A stretch of 64,000 nucleotides of DNA from Paenibacillus planticolens (GCF_013141725.1 NZ_WHNZ01000081.1:1-64000); one strand, 5' to 3'; shown: positions 36,499 through 45,320, numbered from the stretch's first letter. Numbers and translations are program-made. Notes: generated by a model not told the origin, from the sequence alone.

Positions 36499-38238
36499 AT
36501 GGCTAAAATGATGACAAAACGTTTTACCGGCATTGCCGCTTCCCCCGGCATAGCCATGGCCAAAGCGTATCGTTTACATCAAGACCATTACGTGCCTGCG
36601 CCTGATAAGGTAACAGACACTGACATAGAAACGGCGCGCTTCCGCCAAGCGGTGGAAGCTGCCAAGCAAGAGCTGGAGCAAATCAGAATGATGACGGAGC
36701 AGAAGATGGGCGCCTCGAAAGCGGAGATTTTCGAAGCTCATTTGCTGCTTCTGGAAGATCCCGACCTGATCGATGCGATCATTGAACAAATTGTCAATGA
36801 GAGCATCAATGCGGAATATGCGCTGCACGAGGTGGCAGGCGGTTTTATCGACACGCTGCTCTCGATGGACAATGAGCTGCTTCGAGAGCGTGCGGCTGAC
36901 GTTCGCGACGTCTCCGGGCGGGTCATGAGCCTGCTGCGCGGAGTCTCTTACGCGGCGGTGTCCGCGATCAATGAGCCGTGCGTGCTTGTATCCGAAGACT
37001 TGACGCCATCGGATACCGCGCAGCTCAATTTGGATTATGTGCTCGGCTTCATCACGGTGGTCGGCAGTCGTACCTCCCATTCGGCGATCATGGCTCGCTC
37101 GCTGGAGATTCCCGCCATTGTCGGAGCGGGTGCAGCGGCAGCGGACATCGAGACGGGAACGATGATCGTCATGGATGCCATCCTCGGCACGGTTCTCGTA
37201 GATCCGTCCGAGACGGAGCTAGAAACGTTTCAAGCGCGCAAGGTTGCTTATGAAGAACGAAAAGGTGAGCTGCGCAAGCTGCTGGACCAGCCGACGGTGA
37301 CCCAGGACGGCCATCGTGTCGAGCTTGCGTCCAACATCGGCAGTGTGGAGGATTTGCAAAAGGTGCTGGCGAACGGGGCGGAAGGCATCGGACTGTTCCG
37401 AACCGAATTCTTGTACATGGGCCGCAGTACGATTCCAAGCGAAGAAGAGCAGTTCCAAGTGTATAAGCATGTTCTCGAAAGAATGAACAACAAACCTGTC
37501 GTCATACGTACGCTTGATATCGGCGGAGATAAAGAACTGCCTTACATGAAGCTCCCGGCGGAAAGCAATCCGTTTCTCGGACTTCGCGCCGTTCGATTAT
37601 GTTTGGACCAACAGGAGATGTTCCGCACACAGCTAAGAGCTCTGCTTCGAGCAAGCAGCTATGGCCAGTTAAAAATCATGTTTCCTATGATTGCGGTAAC
37701 CGGAGAGCTGAGAGAGGCTAAACGCCTTCTTCAGGAAGAGAAAGAGAAGCTGATTGGGGAAGGTGTTCCGGTATCCGACAAGCTGGAGGTGGGAATTATG
37801 ATCGAAGTGCCTGCCGCCGCGCTTGCCGCTGATTTCTTAGCCAAAGAGGTTGATTTCTTCAGCATCGGAACGAATGACCTGATTCAATATACGATGGCGG
37901 CCGACCGCATGAACGAGAACGTTGCGTACCTGTACCAGCCTTGTCACCCTTCTATCTTGCGTTTAATTCGCATGGTCATTCAAGCAGCGGAGAAGGAAGG
38001 CAAGTGGGTAGGCATGTGCGGGGAGATGGCGGGAGATGAAACGGCCATTCCCATTTTGCTCGGACTGGGCCTGCATGAATTCAGCATGAGCGCCAGCTCT
38101 ATTTTACCGGCTAGAGCCTTAATCAAGGGCTTATCCCACCAGGAGTGGGCAGGATATACGGAAGAAATTCTGGCGATGAGTACCCAAGAGAGCATCCACG
38201 CATTCGTTAAACAAAAGACAAGGAGTGACTTAGCATGA
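36499..38238 (+). CDS. ptsI: PTS enzyme I, mannitol-operon copy
   Basis: The protein has 579 residues, full length for EI. The N-terminal domain holds the phosphohistidine His194 in VVGSRTSHSAIMARSLEIPA. The PEP-binding barrel shows GIGLFRTEFLYMGR, VVIRTLDIGGDKELPY, FFSIGTNDLIQYTMAADR and GMCGEMAGDE. It starts the phosphorelay from PEP. Its position between mtlD and an HPr gene, with 17 nt and 4 nt junctions, is unusual; EI and HPr are normally encoded in a ptsHI operon elsewhere, so this is likely an extra, mannitol-dedicated copy, which is inference. Confidence 0.92.
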   Translation: MAKMMTKRFTGIAASPGIAMAKAYRLHQDHYVPAPDKVTDTDIETARFRQAVEAAKQELEQIRMMTEQKMGASKAEIFEAHLLLLEDPDLIDAIIEQIVNESINAEYALHEVAGGFIDTLLSMDNELLRERAADVRDVSGRVMSLLRGVSYAAVSAINEPCVLVSEDLTPSDTAQLNLDYVLGFITVVGSRTSHSAIMARSLEIPAIVGAGAAAADIETGTMIVMDAILGTVLVDPSETELETFQARKVAYEERKGELRKLLDQPTVTQDGHRVELASNIGSVEDLQKVLANGAEGIGLFRTEFLYMGRSTIPSEEEQFQVYKHVLERMNNKPVVIRTLDIGGDKELPYMKLPAESNPFLGLRAVRLCLDQQEMFRTQLRALLRASSYGQLKIMFPMIAVTGELREAKRLLQEEKEKLIGEGVPVSDKLEVGIMIEVPAAALAADFLAKEVDFFSIGTNDLIQYTMAADRMNENVAYLYQPCHPSILRLIRMVIQAAEKEGKWVGMCGEMAGDETAIPILLGLGLHEFSMSASSILPARALIKGLSHQEWAGYTEEILAMSTQESIHAFVKQKTRSDLA

Positions 38239-38498
38239 TATCCCAAACTTTCACCATACTCAATCCATCCGGTTTCCACGCGCGCCCTACCAAGGTGTTC
38301 GTTCAAGCAGCCAGCGCCTTTCCATGTAAAATCAACGTAACGAAGGGCAGCAAAAAAGTGAACGGCAAAAGTTCTCTCAGCATGCTGACGCTTGGCATTC
38401 AGAAGAACGAAGAAGTGACATTGGAAGCAGACGGCGAGCAGGAGGAGCAAGCCCTGCAAGAACTGGGCGGGCTGCTAACTAAAATTTTTGAAGAGTAA
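38235..38498 (+). CDS. ptsH: HPr phosphocarrier protein, mannitol-operon copy
   Basis: The protein has 87 residues. The active His15 is in PSGFHARPTK. The regulatory Ser46 region aligns as NGKSSLSMLTLGI; common HPr has KSIMGVMSLGI, so the serine is present but its neighbours differ. That may weaken recognition by HPr kinase or CcpA. The presence of His15 separates it from Crh. It overlaps the EI gene by 4 nt and ends the mtl operon. Confidence 0.9.
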   Translation: MISQTFTILNPSGFHARPTKVFVQAASAFPCKINVTKGSKKVNGKSSLSMLTLGIQKNEEVTLEADGEQEEQALQELGGLLTKIFEE

Positions 38499-38552
38499 TG
38501 AGGATAACTTCGCCCGGAACGGCCAGCTCCCATGCTTCGTCTGAATGAGAAG

Positions 38553-38730
38553 GGAACTACAGGGCGCTATTTCGCCTGATACAGCCTTTTGAGCGGGTGA
38601 GTGGGAACTAGGATCCGCTATTTCGCCATTTTGGGCTGAATGGGTTCAAATTTCACGAAATAAGACCCTGGAGTTCCCCTCCAGCTCCGGAAATTCCACT
38701 TTGCGCCGAAATAAGGGAATGTAGTTCCCC
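38553..38730. repeat. Intergenic repeat cluster A2 (units + + - -)
   Basis: Four units are present: GGAACTACAGGGCGCTATTT at 38553 (+), GGGAACTAGGATCCGCTATT at 38603 (+), the reverse forms GAAATAAGACCCTGGAGTTC near 38656 (-) and GAAATAAGGGAATGTAGTTC near 38708 (-). Units start every 50-51 nt. Sequence and order match cluster A1 at 27468-27642. Confidence 0.82.
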
Positions 38731-38792
38731 AAATCAGGCGGATCTGAAGTTGAGTCGGTATTCCCACGCTCCAAAAGGTATGAGTTTATACA

Positions 38793-38820
38793 AGGACCTA
38801 GCCGCAGGCTAGGTTTTTTT
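38793..38820 (+). terminator. Intrinsic terminator downstream of the mtl operon
   Basis: ACCTAGCC and GGCTAGGT form a tight stem with a short loop (GCA region), followed by seven T's. Confidence 0.88.
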
Positions 38821-38985
38821 GTGTTGATAAACGATACCTATCAGGATTCAGCTCTCACTCGTAGCACCGGTAGACGTCACTGGGATTTCACTCTCCATTT
38901 GGTAAAAATTATAGCTGTATATGAAGATACGACCGCGAGAAAAATAGGTTTGTAAAAAAGCGCCTAAAGTTTAATAGGAAGGGAA

Positions 38986-39057
38986 GTGATTCCTATCAAG
39001 AACCCATTGTACATGTGGCTAGGCAGGAAACTGGGAGTCTTCCCTACCAAGAAGTAG
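38986..39057 (+). CDS. Candidate 23-residue peptide
   Basis: AGGAAGGGA directly precedes a GTG codon that opens a 23-residue frame (starts V/M-IPIKNPLYMW, ends GVFPTKK). A stem-loop follows at 39089-39136. The product would be small and basic with a hydrophobic middle. I do not recognise it; the evidence is the ribosome binding site plus the terminator-like hairpin only. Confidence 0.3.
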   Translation: MIPIKNPLYMWLGRKLGVFPTKK

Positions 39058-39088
39058 TCGTATTTTTCAGCACAGTTGGATGCATACA

Positions 39089-39136
39089 AAGGAACGCCTC
39101 TGCTCACTGGATTTGTGATCAAGAGGCGTTCTTTCC
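39089..39136. terminator. Stem-loop, probable bidirectional terminator
   Basis: GGAACGCCTCT pairs with AGAGGCGTTC around a loop of about 20 nt; short T-runs flank both sides. It lies at the 3' end of the minus-strand gene at 39140. Confidence 0.7.
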
Positions 39137-39139
39137 GTG

Positions 39140-39361
39140 TTAACGGATGCGGGGGAAGGTAATCCAACTGAGAAGATTGATTCGGGACTTTTTACCTTTT
39201 TCGCGAACCTGGCCTATGAATTCTCCAAGGAACTTTTCCCATTTCAAGCCGATTTCTTTTTTTGCCCCATCGTTTTCTAGGACACTCCTCACGCTTTGGT
39301 TCAATGCGGTTTCCAGATGAGATAAGGCTTCCCGCAAATGAAAATCAATGCTTTGTTCCAT
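39140..39361 (-). CDS. Small hypothetical protein in the P-type ATPase cluster
   Basis: The most likely start is the ATG at 39361 (MEQSIDFHLREALSHL), giving 73 residues, with GAGGTG about 12 nt upstream. ATGs at 39385-39388 are alternatives and would overlap the previous gene. The protein is mainly helical and amphipathic, ending in a basic, hydrophobic tail (KKSRINLLSWITFPRIR). I do not recognise the family. It is the last gene of a run that starts with the giant ATPase, so a peripheral accessory role at the membrane is possible. Confidence 0.6.
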   Translation of the reverse strand: MEQSIDFHLREALSHLETALNQSVRSVLENDGAKKEIGLKWEKFLGEFIGQVREKGKKSRINLLSWITFPRIR

Positions 39362-39377
39362 GTTGCCCGTATTCACC

Positions 39378-39653
39378 TCATTCATCATGGGATTTGACTT
39401 CGTCATCCAACAACGCGATTTCTCGATCAAGCTGCTTTTTCATTCTTTCAAACTGGGCTTCCGCGATAATATCTTCCACTTCTTCCCGAGCAATTTGGAG
39501 GAGGGATCTGACCCTCGTGAGCAGGCCGCCACTGCCTTGTATCCCGGCTTCGGTGATCGGCTGCAAGGTCGATTTGGCAATCGGGAGCAGGGCAGAGGCT
39601 GCTACAGTAAGCGCGGTACCAATAATAATTTTGTCTATGTTCTTTTGAATCAT
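39378..39653 (-). CDS. Small membrane protein of DUF5132-like type
   Basis: I chose the ATG at 39653 (MIQKNIDKIIIGTAL) with AAAGGGAG upstream, giving 91 residues. A hydrophobic N-terminal segment (about 8-28, IIIGTALTVAASALLPIA) is followed by a charged helix (REEVEDIIAEAQFERMKKQL). The pattern resembles DUF5132 proteins, which occur beside large P-type ATPase genes; this is by pattern and context, not by search. It lies 61 nt downstream of the ATPase gene on the same strand. Confidence 0.65.
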   Translation of the reverse strand: MIQKNIDKIIIGTALTVAASALLPIAKSTLQPITEAGIQGSGGLLTRVRSLLQIAREEVEDIIAEAQFERMKKQLDREIALLDDEVKSHDE

Positions 39654-39714
39654 AAGAATTCTCCCTTTAAAATAAAATTTCCCAAACGATGGAAAGTTGC
39701 GAATACTACGGTTT

Positions 39715-42700
39715 TCAAACCGCAGCACTCGCATATTCGCCAATAGATGGGAACCGTTTGGTTTCATCTTTTCTTGCAATAAGGGCAAGCAGCGGTTTTG
39801 ATAAAATCGATACGGAACCGGCTACTCCGATGATTGGCAGCCAGTGCATAATCGACAGGGGAGCGGTATGGAAAAATCCGGCTAAAGGTGGAAGATACAA
39901 GACCGCTAGTAAAGTCATCCAAGAGATGCCAAGCGCGCCAAGTAAAAACTGGTCCTTCGTCCAATCCCGAACGGTTTCCTCCGAACCCTCTTGACGCCAG
40001 GAGAAGGTTTGGATTAACTGCCCGGCAACTAAGGTCGCGAATGCCATGCTTTGAGCAACTGGGACAGGCGCCCCGGTAGCAAGGCTTGCGGCAAATAAAC
40101 CGATGGATCCTAAGCCTAGAAGGGCTCCTCGAGTGATCACTTTTTGATACAATTCCTTATCGACGATATCCATCCGCTTTGTTTGTTTCGTTTTATTCCC
40201 CGGATTTACAGCCAAGATCATGGCTGGCAGAGCATCCGTCAGCAGATTCATCAGCAAAATTTGAATAGGCACCAAGGGAATCGGCAGACCGACCATGACC
40301 GCGACGCTAGTCACAATAATTTCAGCTAAATTTCCGGTTAGCAAGCAGCCGAGCGCTTTACGGATATTGCCGATGATCGTTCGCCCTTCTTTAACCCCTT
40401 CAACGATGGCTCCAAATTGATCTTCGGTCAAAACCATATCCGCTGTTTCTTTCGTAACTTCCGTTCCCGATCGTCCCATCGCAATCCCTACGTTGGCTTG
40501 TTTGATGGCCGGGGTGTCATTGACGCCATCGCCAGTCATGGTGACAATGTGACCGCGTTTTTGCAAGGCAGTTACGATTCGAAGTTTATGTTCGGGTGTA
40601 ACCCGCGCAAAAATAGTGACTTCGTCCACAATCCGATCCAGTTCTTCATCGGAAATTCGTTCCAGTTCATGACCGGATAGAACTTTCTGAGTCCCGTTAT
40701 AGATGCCAATCTGCTTTGCGATGGCAATAGCGGTGATCGGATGATCGCCGGTAATCATGACCGGTTTCACACCTAACTCTAAAGCCTCGCGGAGGTTGCG
40801 TTCGATATCGGGTTTTGGAGGGTCCATCATGCCAACCATTCCGACATAAATCAGTTCCTTCTCATCCATTCCCTCTTCATGGGTATGGTCATCCAACTTT
40901 CTGTACGCAAAGGCAAGCACACGTAAGGCTTCCGATGAGAGCTTCTCATTTTGCTGTAAAATAAGTTGTTTTTGTTCTTCCGATAAAGGAAAAATGTCAC
41001 CATTTTTTTGATATCGATTACAATGGCGAACAATGCTTTCTACGGCCCCTTTAGAGAATAGAAAGCATTCGTTCCCGGCCTGTGTGTCTTTGCAAACAAC
41101 GCTCATTTTTGCAGTGCCGGAGTCGAATGGGATCTCAAGTCCGCGATGCCAATGGGACATATCCTTGTCCCACATGCCGGTTTTGGCTGCAAGCGCGAGA
41201 AGAGCGCCTTCCGTTGGATCCCCTTTGGTTAACCATCTTCCTTCTTCTTGTTCAAGTTTGCTATTATTGCACAACACGCAGATTTGGAGAATTCGCTTTA
41301 AATCAGGATTATTTGCAATCGGGAGATCATCATCTGTTTGAGATTGGACGGTTGCTGCGGAAGCGGCAGCCACCTCGGGATGGAGTTCTTCGAACTTGCC
41401 TTCCGGTTCATAACCTTCGCCTGTTATTGCCCAAGCCCGGTCTACGGTTGACAAGGTTTTAACAGTCATTTCATTTTTCGTTAAAGTACCAGTTTTATCT
41501 GTGCAAATGATCGTCGTTCTTCCTAACGTTTCCAAAGAAGAAAGCTTTCTGATCAACGCGTGTTTCTTAGCCATCCGGAAAATTCCCGCACTGAGTGCAA
41601 TGGTAATGGTAACCGGCAGGCCTTCTGGAATAGCGGAAGCCGCCAAAGTGACGGAGGTTGTTACCATTTGGGTAATCGGTATGCCGCGCAGCAAGCCGGT
41701 AACGAAGACGAGTCCTCCCGCTACAAGAGCGCCTTTTACAAACTTTTTGCTAATCGATGTTACCTTTTCCTGTAGAGGTGTCACTTCTTTTTCATGATTT
41801 TTCAAAAGGTACATTAAATGGCCCATCTCAGTTTGCATCCCTGTATGTACAACAACGCCAATCCCTTTGCCCGCGCACACATCCGTCCCCATAAATAACA
41901 TATTCTTTCTCTCGGACAGTGGACAATTTGCTGGCAATGCCGATTCATTTTTCTCAATAGGCAATGATTCGCCGGTCAGAGCCGCCTCGTTAACGCGTAA
42001 ACTCGAAGAGTTTATTAAACGAATATCGGCTGGGACACGGTCCCCGGATTCAAAATAAACGATATCGCCCGGCACCAGTTCTGCAGCGGACATTTCTGCT
42101 TGCAATCCCTCTCTTATTGTTTTGCAAACCGGTGGTTGGAACTGATTGAGCGTCTCGACGACTTTCTCGGCTTTACGCTCTTGAATCGTTCCAATAGCAG
42201 CATTGGCAAGCAGGATGGACCCCATGGCGATGCCATCGAACAATCCTCCGGTAAATAGGGCAAGAACCGAGGTGCCGAGCAGAATTAGGGTTGTAAATTC
42301 CTTGAATTGCCCCAAATAGGAGACAAGCCAGGGAGTAGGCTGCTTGCTTTCAAGCACGTTCAGACCATATCGGTTTCGGAGAGAGTGAATCTGGTCGGTT
42401 GTCAGACCCTCTTTTGGATCGACATGGTAATTCCCGGTGACTTGCTCGCTAGAAAGGGCATGCCAAATCGGAGCTTCTACAGCAGCCGCGATTTCAGGCT
42501 GGTACGTAGTTGCCGGTGTGGTCGGGAAGGACTCGCTTATTTTTTTCGATCGGGACATAAAAACAAGGGATAGCGCATCTGCAGCTAGATTGACAACAGG
42601 TGCACTTATCATCCCGAAGGTCGCTAAAGCACTCCCTAGTAAATTCCACTTTTTCGTCACTTCTGCATGCTGGTTGACCGTTTGATCGATGATCTCCGCG

Positions 42701-44400
42701 TACTCGGCACTTTCCAAAATATTATTCAACTCATCGCTAGCAATTGAAGCTAACCCGGCTTCTTTCAAATAGGCATTGAACGGGTTGTGGTCAGAACTTG
42801 AGACAAAGAGGACTTCTTCGCCTTGCTGCTGCATAATGGCGATTTTTTCTATGATTTCACCCTGCTCCAATCCCAACCAGCTTGTGTCCATATGATATCT
42901 GGAAAGCAATTCATCGGTGATTTGCAGACTGTTTTTTAATAGCCGGATGCGCCAACCTTTGTCCATGAAGGAAACTGCCGTAAGGCCCTGCTCATTGATG
43001 GCGGTTTCTTGATGTCTGACGATTAAACCCAAACATTCGCCGCTCTTGAATCCTTGTTTTCCGACATACAGGACACTGCTGCCTTTTTTGATCAGTCTTT
43101 TGGCCTGCAATTCATAAGCCGTACAATCAATGCCATGATCCTCCAGATACTTGAAACTACCGAGTAAAATAAGGGAATCGTTTATTTTTCCTTTGATTCC
43201 ATGCGCGTCTTCTTCTACGTGAAATGCGGTGCGGATCGTACGGCACGTTTGTTTAGCCTTGTTCCATATCTCTTCTTTCCATGGATGACTGCTTTTTGCC
43301 ATCAACGATGCTGCGCTGCATATGATTTTATCCGTGTCTTCATGATTCGCCGTTAGACAATCTAACTCTTCAATTTGAGGCGGGTCAAAAAGCAATGAAG
43401 AGTCTTCCATTAAGATTGTTTTCGTACGGGCAAGTTGAGACAACGATCCTTTTTCCGGAACTATGTAATTTCTTTCATTAGAAACAAGTTCAGCTTGATT
43501 CCATGCACATTTGGCAGGTAAGATCATGGACCGCGGATTTGCTGCCAGAAGAACGGCGATTGCGCGCAGCGGATTTCGAGTAACCGCCCACGTTACTGCG
43601 GAAGCAAGCATGCCTAATTTACTGGCCTTTTCACTGTACGTTTGAAGAGTTGGCGATAAAGATACATCTTTCTCAGCATGTAAGACGGACTGACTTCGCT
43701 TCCAGTTGACAAATTGCAGGATGCTGAGTCCAGCTAGTACAACTAAGTTCTCACGGATTAGTGCGAGAGCCAGTGCACTCGTTCCAAGCAAGAGATCTGA
43801 ATTGATTTGTTTCTTTTCTGAAAAGTTTTGAATTCCCCGTTTTAAGAAAGGGTAGCCCGTGACGACGGAAACGAGAGCAGACAAGTAGAACGGGGCCGGA
43901 CTTCTTGCTAATGCCGATTGTCCCATAAACAACTGCTTCGCTCCCAGAATAGCTAGTCCGCCCATGGATAATACCAGTGGAAGAGGGACCGAATTCAGGG
44001 GTTGTTTCCTGTCTGGGTTTTGGATTTGAGGGAGAACTCGGATGTCTTCAGGTGGTCCATGGTCAACATCGGCTGCAGCTGCAACTTCCTGCTGAATGTC
44101 TTCCCCGGCAAAGACCGTCTGATCACTGATGGTGACTGGGGTTTTTCGGAGAACAACCTGCTCTTCCATATTTCGGATGATCTCGAAAATGTCTTGCTGT
44201 GTAATCCGTTTCTCGTCGTAAAGCAGAAGCAGCCTGCCTGAAAGTGTGCAAGGCACTGCTTTGTAAATCCCTTGACATGTCGAGAACCTTCGGATAAGCA
44301 GATCAGCCGTATGCTTGCAACCTTTTAGGCCGCTGATTTCCAAGCGTATTCTCCCCGGTAAGACGTGGAGAAATCTGTTCTTGTTTTGCAATGACAACAT
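39715..44400 (-). CDS. Giant P-type cation ATPase with a degenerate first ATPase half (CtpI-like)
   Basis: The start is the ATG at 44400, with AAGGAGAG upstream; length 1561 residues. An HMA-like domain (about 5-85, HVLPGRIRLEISGLKGC) opens the protein. Residues about 150-670 resemble a heavy-metal ATPase core. Its phosphorylation motif is lost, with Glu332 in TILMEDSSLL where DKTGT is expected; the nucleotide-domain HP motif (SSHPWKEEI) remains. Residues about 680-1561 are a complete P-type ATPase of the calcium-like class: TGESLPIEKNE, PEGLPVT, catalytic Asp968 in CTDKTGTLTKNEM and MTGDGVNDTPAIKQANVGIA. The layout and size recall mycobacterial CtpI/CtpH. The ion is unknown; the PEGL motif favours a divalent cation such as calcium or magnesium. 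Confidence 0.88.
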   Translation of the reverse strand: MLSLQNKNRFLHVLPGRIRLEISGLKGCKHTADLLIRRFSTCQGIYKAVPCTLSGRLLLLYDEKRITQQDIFEIIRNMEEQVVLRKTPVTISDQTVFAGEDIQQEVAAAADVDHGPPEDIRVLPQIQNPDRKQPLNSVPLPLVLSMGGLAILGAKQLFMGQSALARSPAPFYLSALVSVVTGYPFLKRGIQNFSEKKQINSDLLLGTSALALALIRENLVVLAGLSILQFVNWKRSQSVLHAEKDVSLSPTLQTYSEKASKLGMLASAVTWAVTRNPLRAIAVLLAANPRSMILPAKCAWNQAELVSNERNYIVPEKGSLSQLARTKTILMEDSSLLFDPPQIEELDCLTANHEDTDKIICSAASLMAKSSHPWKEEIWNKAKQTCRTIRTAFHVEEDAHGIKGKINDSLILLGSFKYLEDHGIDCTAYELQAKRLIKKGSSVLYVGKQGFKSGECLGLIVRHQETAINEQGLTAVSFMDKGWRIRLLKNSLQITDELLSRYHMDTSWLGLEQGEIIEKIAIMQQQGEEVLFVSSSDHNPFNAYLKEAGLASIASDELNNILESAEYAEIIDQTVNQHAEVTKKWNLLGSALATFGMISAPVVNLAADALSLVFMSRSKKISESFPTTPATTYQPEIAAAVEAPIWHALSSEQVTGNYHVDPKEGLTTDQIHSLRNRYGLNVLESKQPTPWLVSYLGQFKEFTTLILLGTSVLALFTGGLFDGIAMGSILLANAAIGTIQERKAEKVVETLNQFQPPVCKTIREGLQAEMSAAELVPGDIVYFESGDRVPADIRLINSSSLRVNEAALTGESLPIEKNESALPANCPLSERKNMLFMGTDVCAGKGIGVVVHTGMQTEMGHLMYLLKNHEKEVTPLQEKVTSISKKFVKGALVAGGLVFVTGLLRGIPITQMVTTSVTLAASAIPEGLPVTITIALSAGIFRMAKKHALIRKLSSLETLGRTTIICTDKTGTLTKNEMTVKTLSTVDRAWAITGEGYEPEGKFEELHPEVAAASAATVQSQTDDDLPIANNPDLKRILQICVLCNNSKLEQEEGRWLTKGDPTEGALLALAAKTGMWDKDMSHWHRGLEIPFDSGTAKMSVVCKDTQAGNECFLFSKGAVESIVRHCNRYQKNGDIFPLSEEQKQLILQQNEKLSSEALRVLAFAYRKLDDHTHEEGMDEKELIYVGMVGMMDPPKPDIERNLREALELGVKPVMITGDHPITAIAIAKQIGIYNGTQKVLSGHELERISDEELDRIVDEVTIFARVTPEHKLRIVTALQKRGHIVTMTGDGVNDTPAIKQANVGIAMGRSGTEVTKETADMVLTEDQFGAIVEGVKEGRTIIGNIRKALGCLLTGNLAEIIVTSVAVMVGLPIPLVPIQILLMNLLTDALPAMILAVNPGNKTKQTKRMDIVDKELYQKVITRGALLGLGSIGLFAASLATGAPVPVAQSMAFATLVAGQLIQTFSWRQEGSEETVRDWTKDQFLLGALGISWMTLLAVLYLPPLAGFFHTAPLSIMHWLPIIGVAGSVSILSKPLLALIARKDETKRFPSIGEYASAAV

Positions 44401-44571
44401 TTTGTACTCTCCTTCCCCCTTGTTAAAATGATCTTGTTCGTTGGTTAAGCTATTATTCACAGTCCATATTTGAAATATGCAATCGTTTATTTCCTGAAAC
44501 TTAACCTTCCTTCGAATAAAAATTTTCATTTTATGGAATTATTTAAATACATTTTGATGGAGGGTTAACCG

Positions 44572-44790
44572 ATGAAAAATAAATCACTATTCGCGATTCT
44601 GCTCGGTGCGGCAGCTGTTGCACTAGCTGTTTCTCCACAAGGCAGAAAAGCCATACGCAAATTTGCGGTAAAAGGTACGGGAGCATGGTTCGAGTTAAAG
44701 GATCAAGTCAAGGAACTTACATCGGATCTTGCAGCTTTACAGATAGAGGGGAAGAAGGATATAGAGGATCCCGTTCCTAGTGAGTTATAA
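44572..44790 (+). CDS. Small membrane protein divergent from the P-type ATPase
   Basis: The protein has 72 residues. One hydrophobic segment (about 4-22, SLFAILLGAAAVALAVSP) is followed by a basic stretch (QGRKAIRKFAVKG) and an acidic C-terminus. GGAGGG lies upstream. It resembles YtxH-type or DUF5132-type small anchors and faces the P-type ATPase gene across a 171-nt divergent region. I infer membership in the ATPase cluster; the family is not firmly assigned. Confidence 0.65.
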   Translation: MKNKSLFAILLGAAAVALAVSPQGRKAIRKFAVKGTGAWFELKDQVKELTSDLAALQIEGKKDIEDPVPSEL

Positions 44791-44882
44791 GAGGAAATGT
44801 TGGAAATATTTTAACGGATGATTTGCTTGATAAATAGGGCACAATTTCTACTGTGTGAAATGAACATGAAGGAGAGATCACT

Positions 44883-45239
44883 ATGTTACAAGGCGGTTCA
44901 TTATGGGCAGGTCTTATCTCTGGCGGAATATCCGAAATCCAAGATGTGAAAAATTTATCCAATGGACAAATGGATAAAAAAGAATTTACCGTGAAAACGG
45001 CGGGAAATGTAACAGGAGCAGTCGGTGTCATGGCCGGGATTGAATACGGAGCGATGCTTGGGACAACGGTTCTCCCTGGTGTTGGGACTGTTGTTGGATC
45101 AGTAGTTGGAGGGATATTGGGAAACAGCCTGGGTCAGAGGCTGGGCACGCAAGCTGGAAATGCAATTGTTCACAATCGTTTCATTACTAACATGGCCAAA
45201 CCGGTAACGCAAGCCTCAGCTGATGTGACAACGTCGTAA
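44883..45239 (+). CDS. Glycine-zipper membrane protein
   Basis: The protein has 118 residues. AAGGAGAG precedes the ATG. The centre (about 45-100) holds two Gly-rich hydrophobic helices with GxxxG spacing (GAVGVMAGIEYGAMLG and GVGTVVGSVVGGILGNSLG), a glycine zipper that packs membrane helices or forms oligomers. The pattern recalls MamC-like and outer-membrane glycine-zipper proteins. It follows the 72-residue gene by 92 nt and ends at a strong terminator, so the two may be cotranscribed as accessories of the P-type ATPase (inference). Confidence 0.7.
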   Translation: MLQGGSLWAGLISGGISEIQDVKNLSNGQMDKKEFTVKTAGNVTGAVGVMAGIEYGAMLGTTVLPGVGTVVGSVVGGILGNSLGQRLGTQAGNAIVHNRFITNMAKPVTQASADVTTS

Positions 45240-45270
45240 ACAACGAAGTCAAGAGAGTGCAATAGAAACA

Positions 45271-45318
45271 GCGGCCGACTAAGACTTTATTATTAAGTCT
45301 TAGTCGGCCGTTGTTTTG
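45271..45318. terminator. Bidirectional intrinsic terminator
   Basis: A perfect 16-bp stem (CGGCCGACTAAGACTT at 45272-45287 with its complement at 45295-45310) with a 7-nt loop is followed by TTGTTTTG; it lies between convergent genes. Confidence 0.93.
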
Positions 45319-45320
45319 TT

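Larger units (their letters stand above)
38499..39139. other. Intergenic region: repeat cluster A2, two terminators, possible small gene
   Basis: This 641-nt gap holds the repeat cluster (38553-38730), a terminator (38793-38820), a 23-codon frame with a good ribosome binding site (38986-39057) and a convergent-type hairpin (39089-39136). Bases 38821-38980 show nothing that I recognise. Confidence 0.6.

Noticed and set aside
38553..38730. CRISPR-like array suggested by the 50-nt spacing of repeats
   Set aside because: Units alternate in orientation, vary in sequence and number only four, and no cas gene is nearby.
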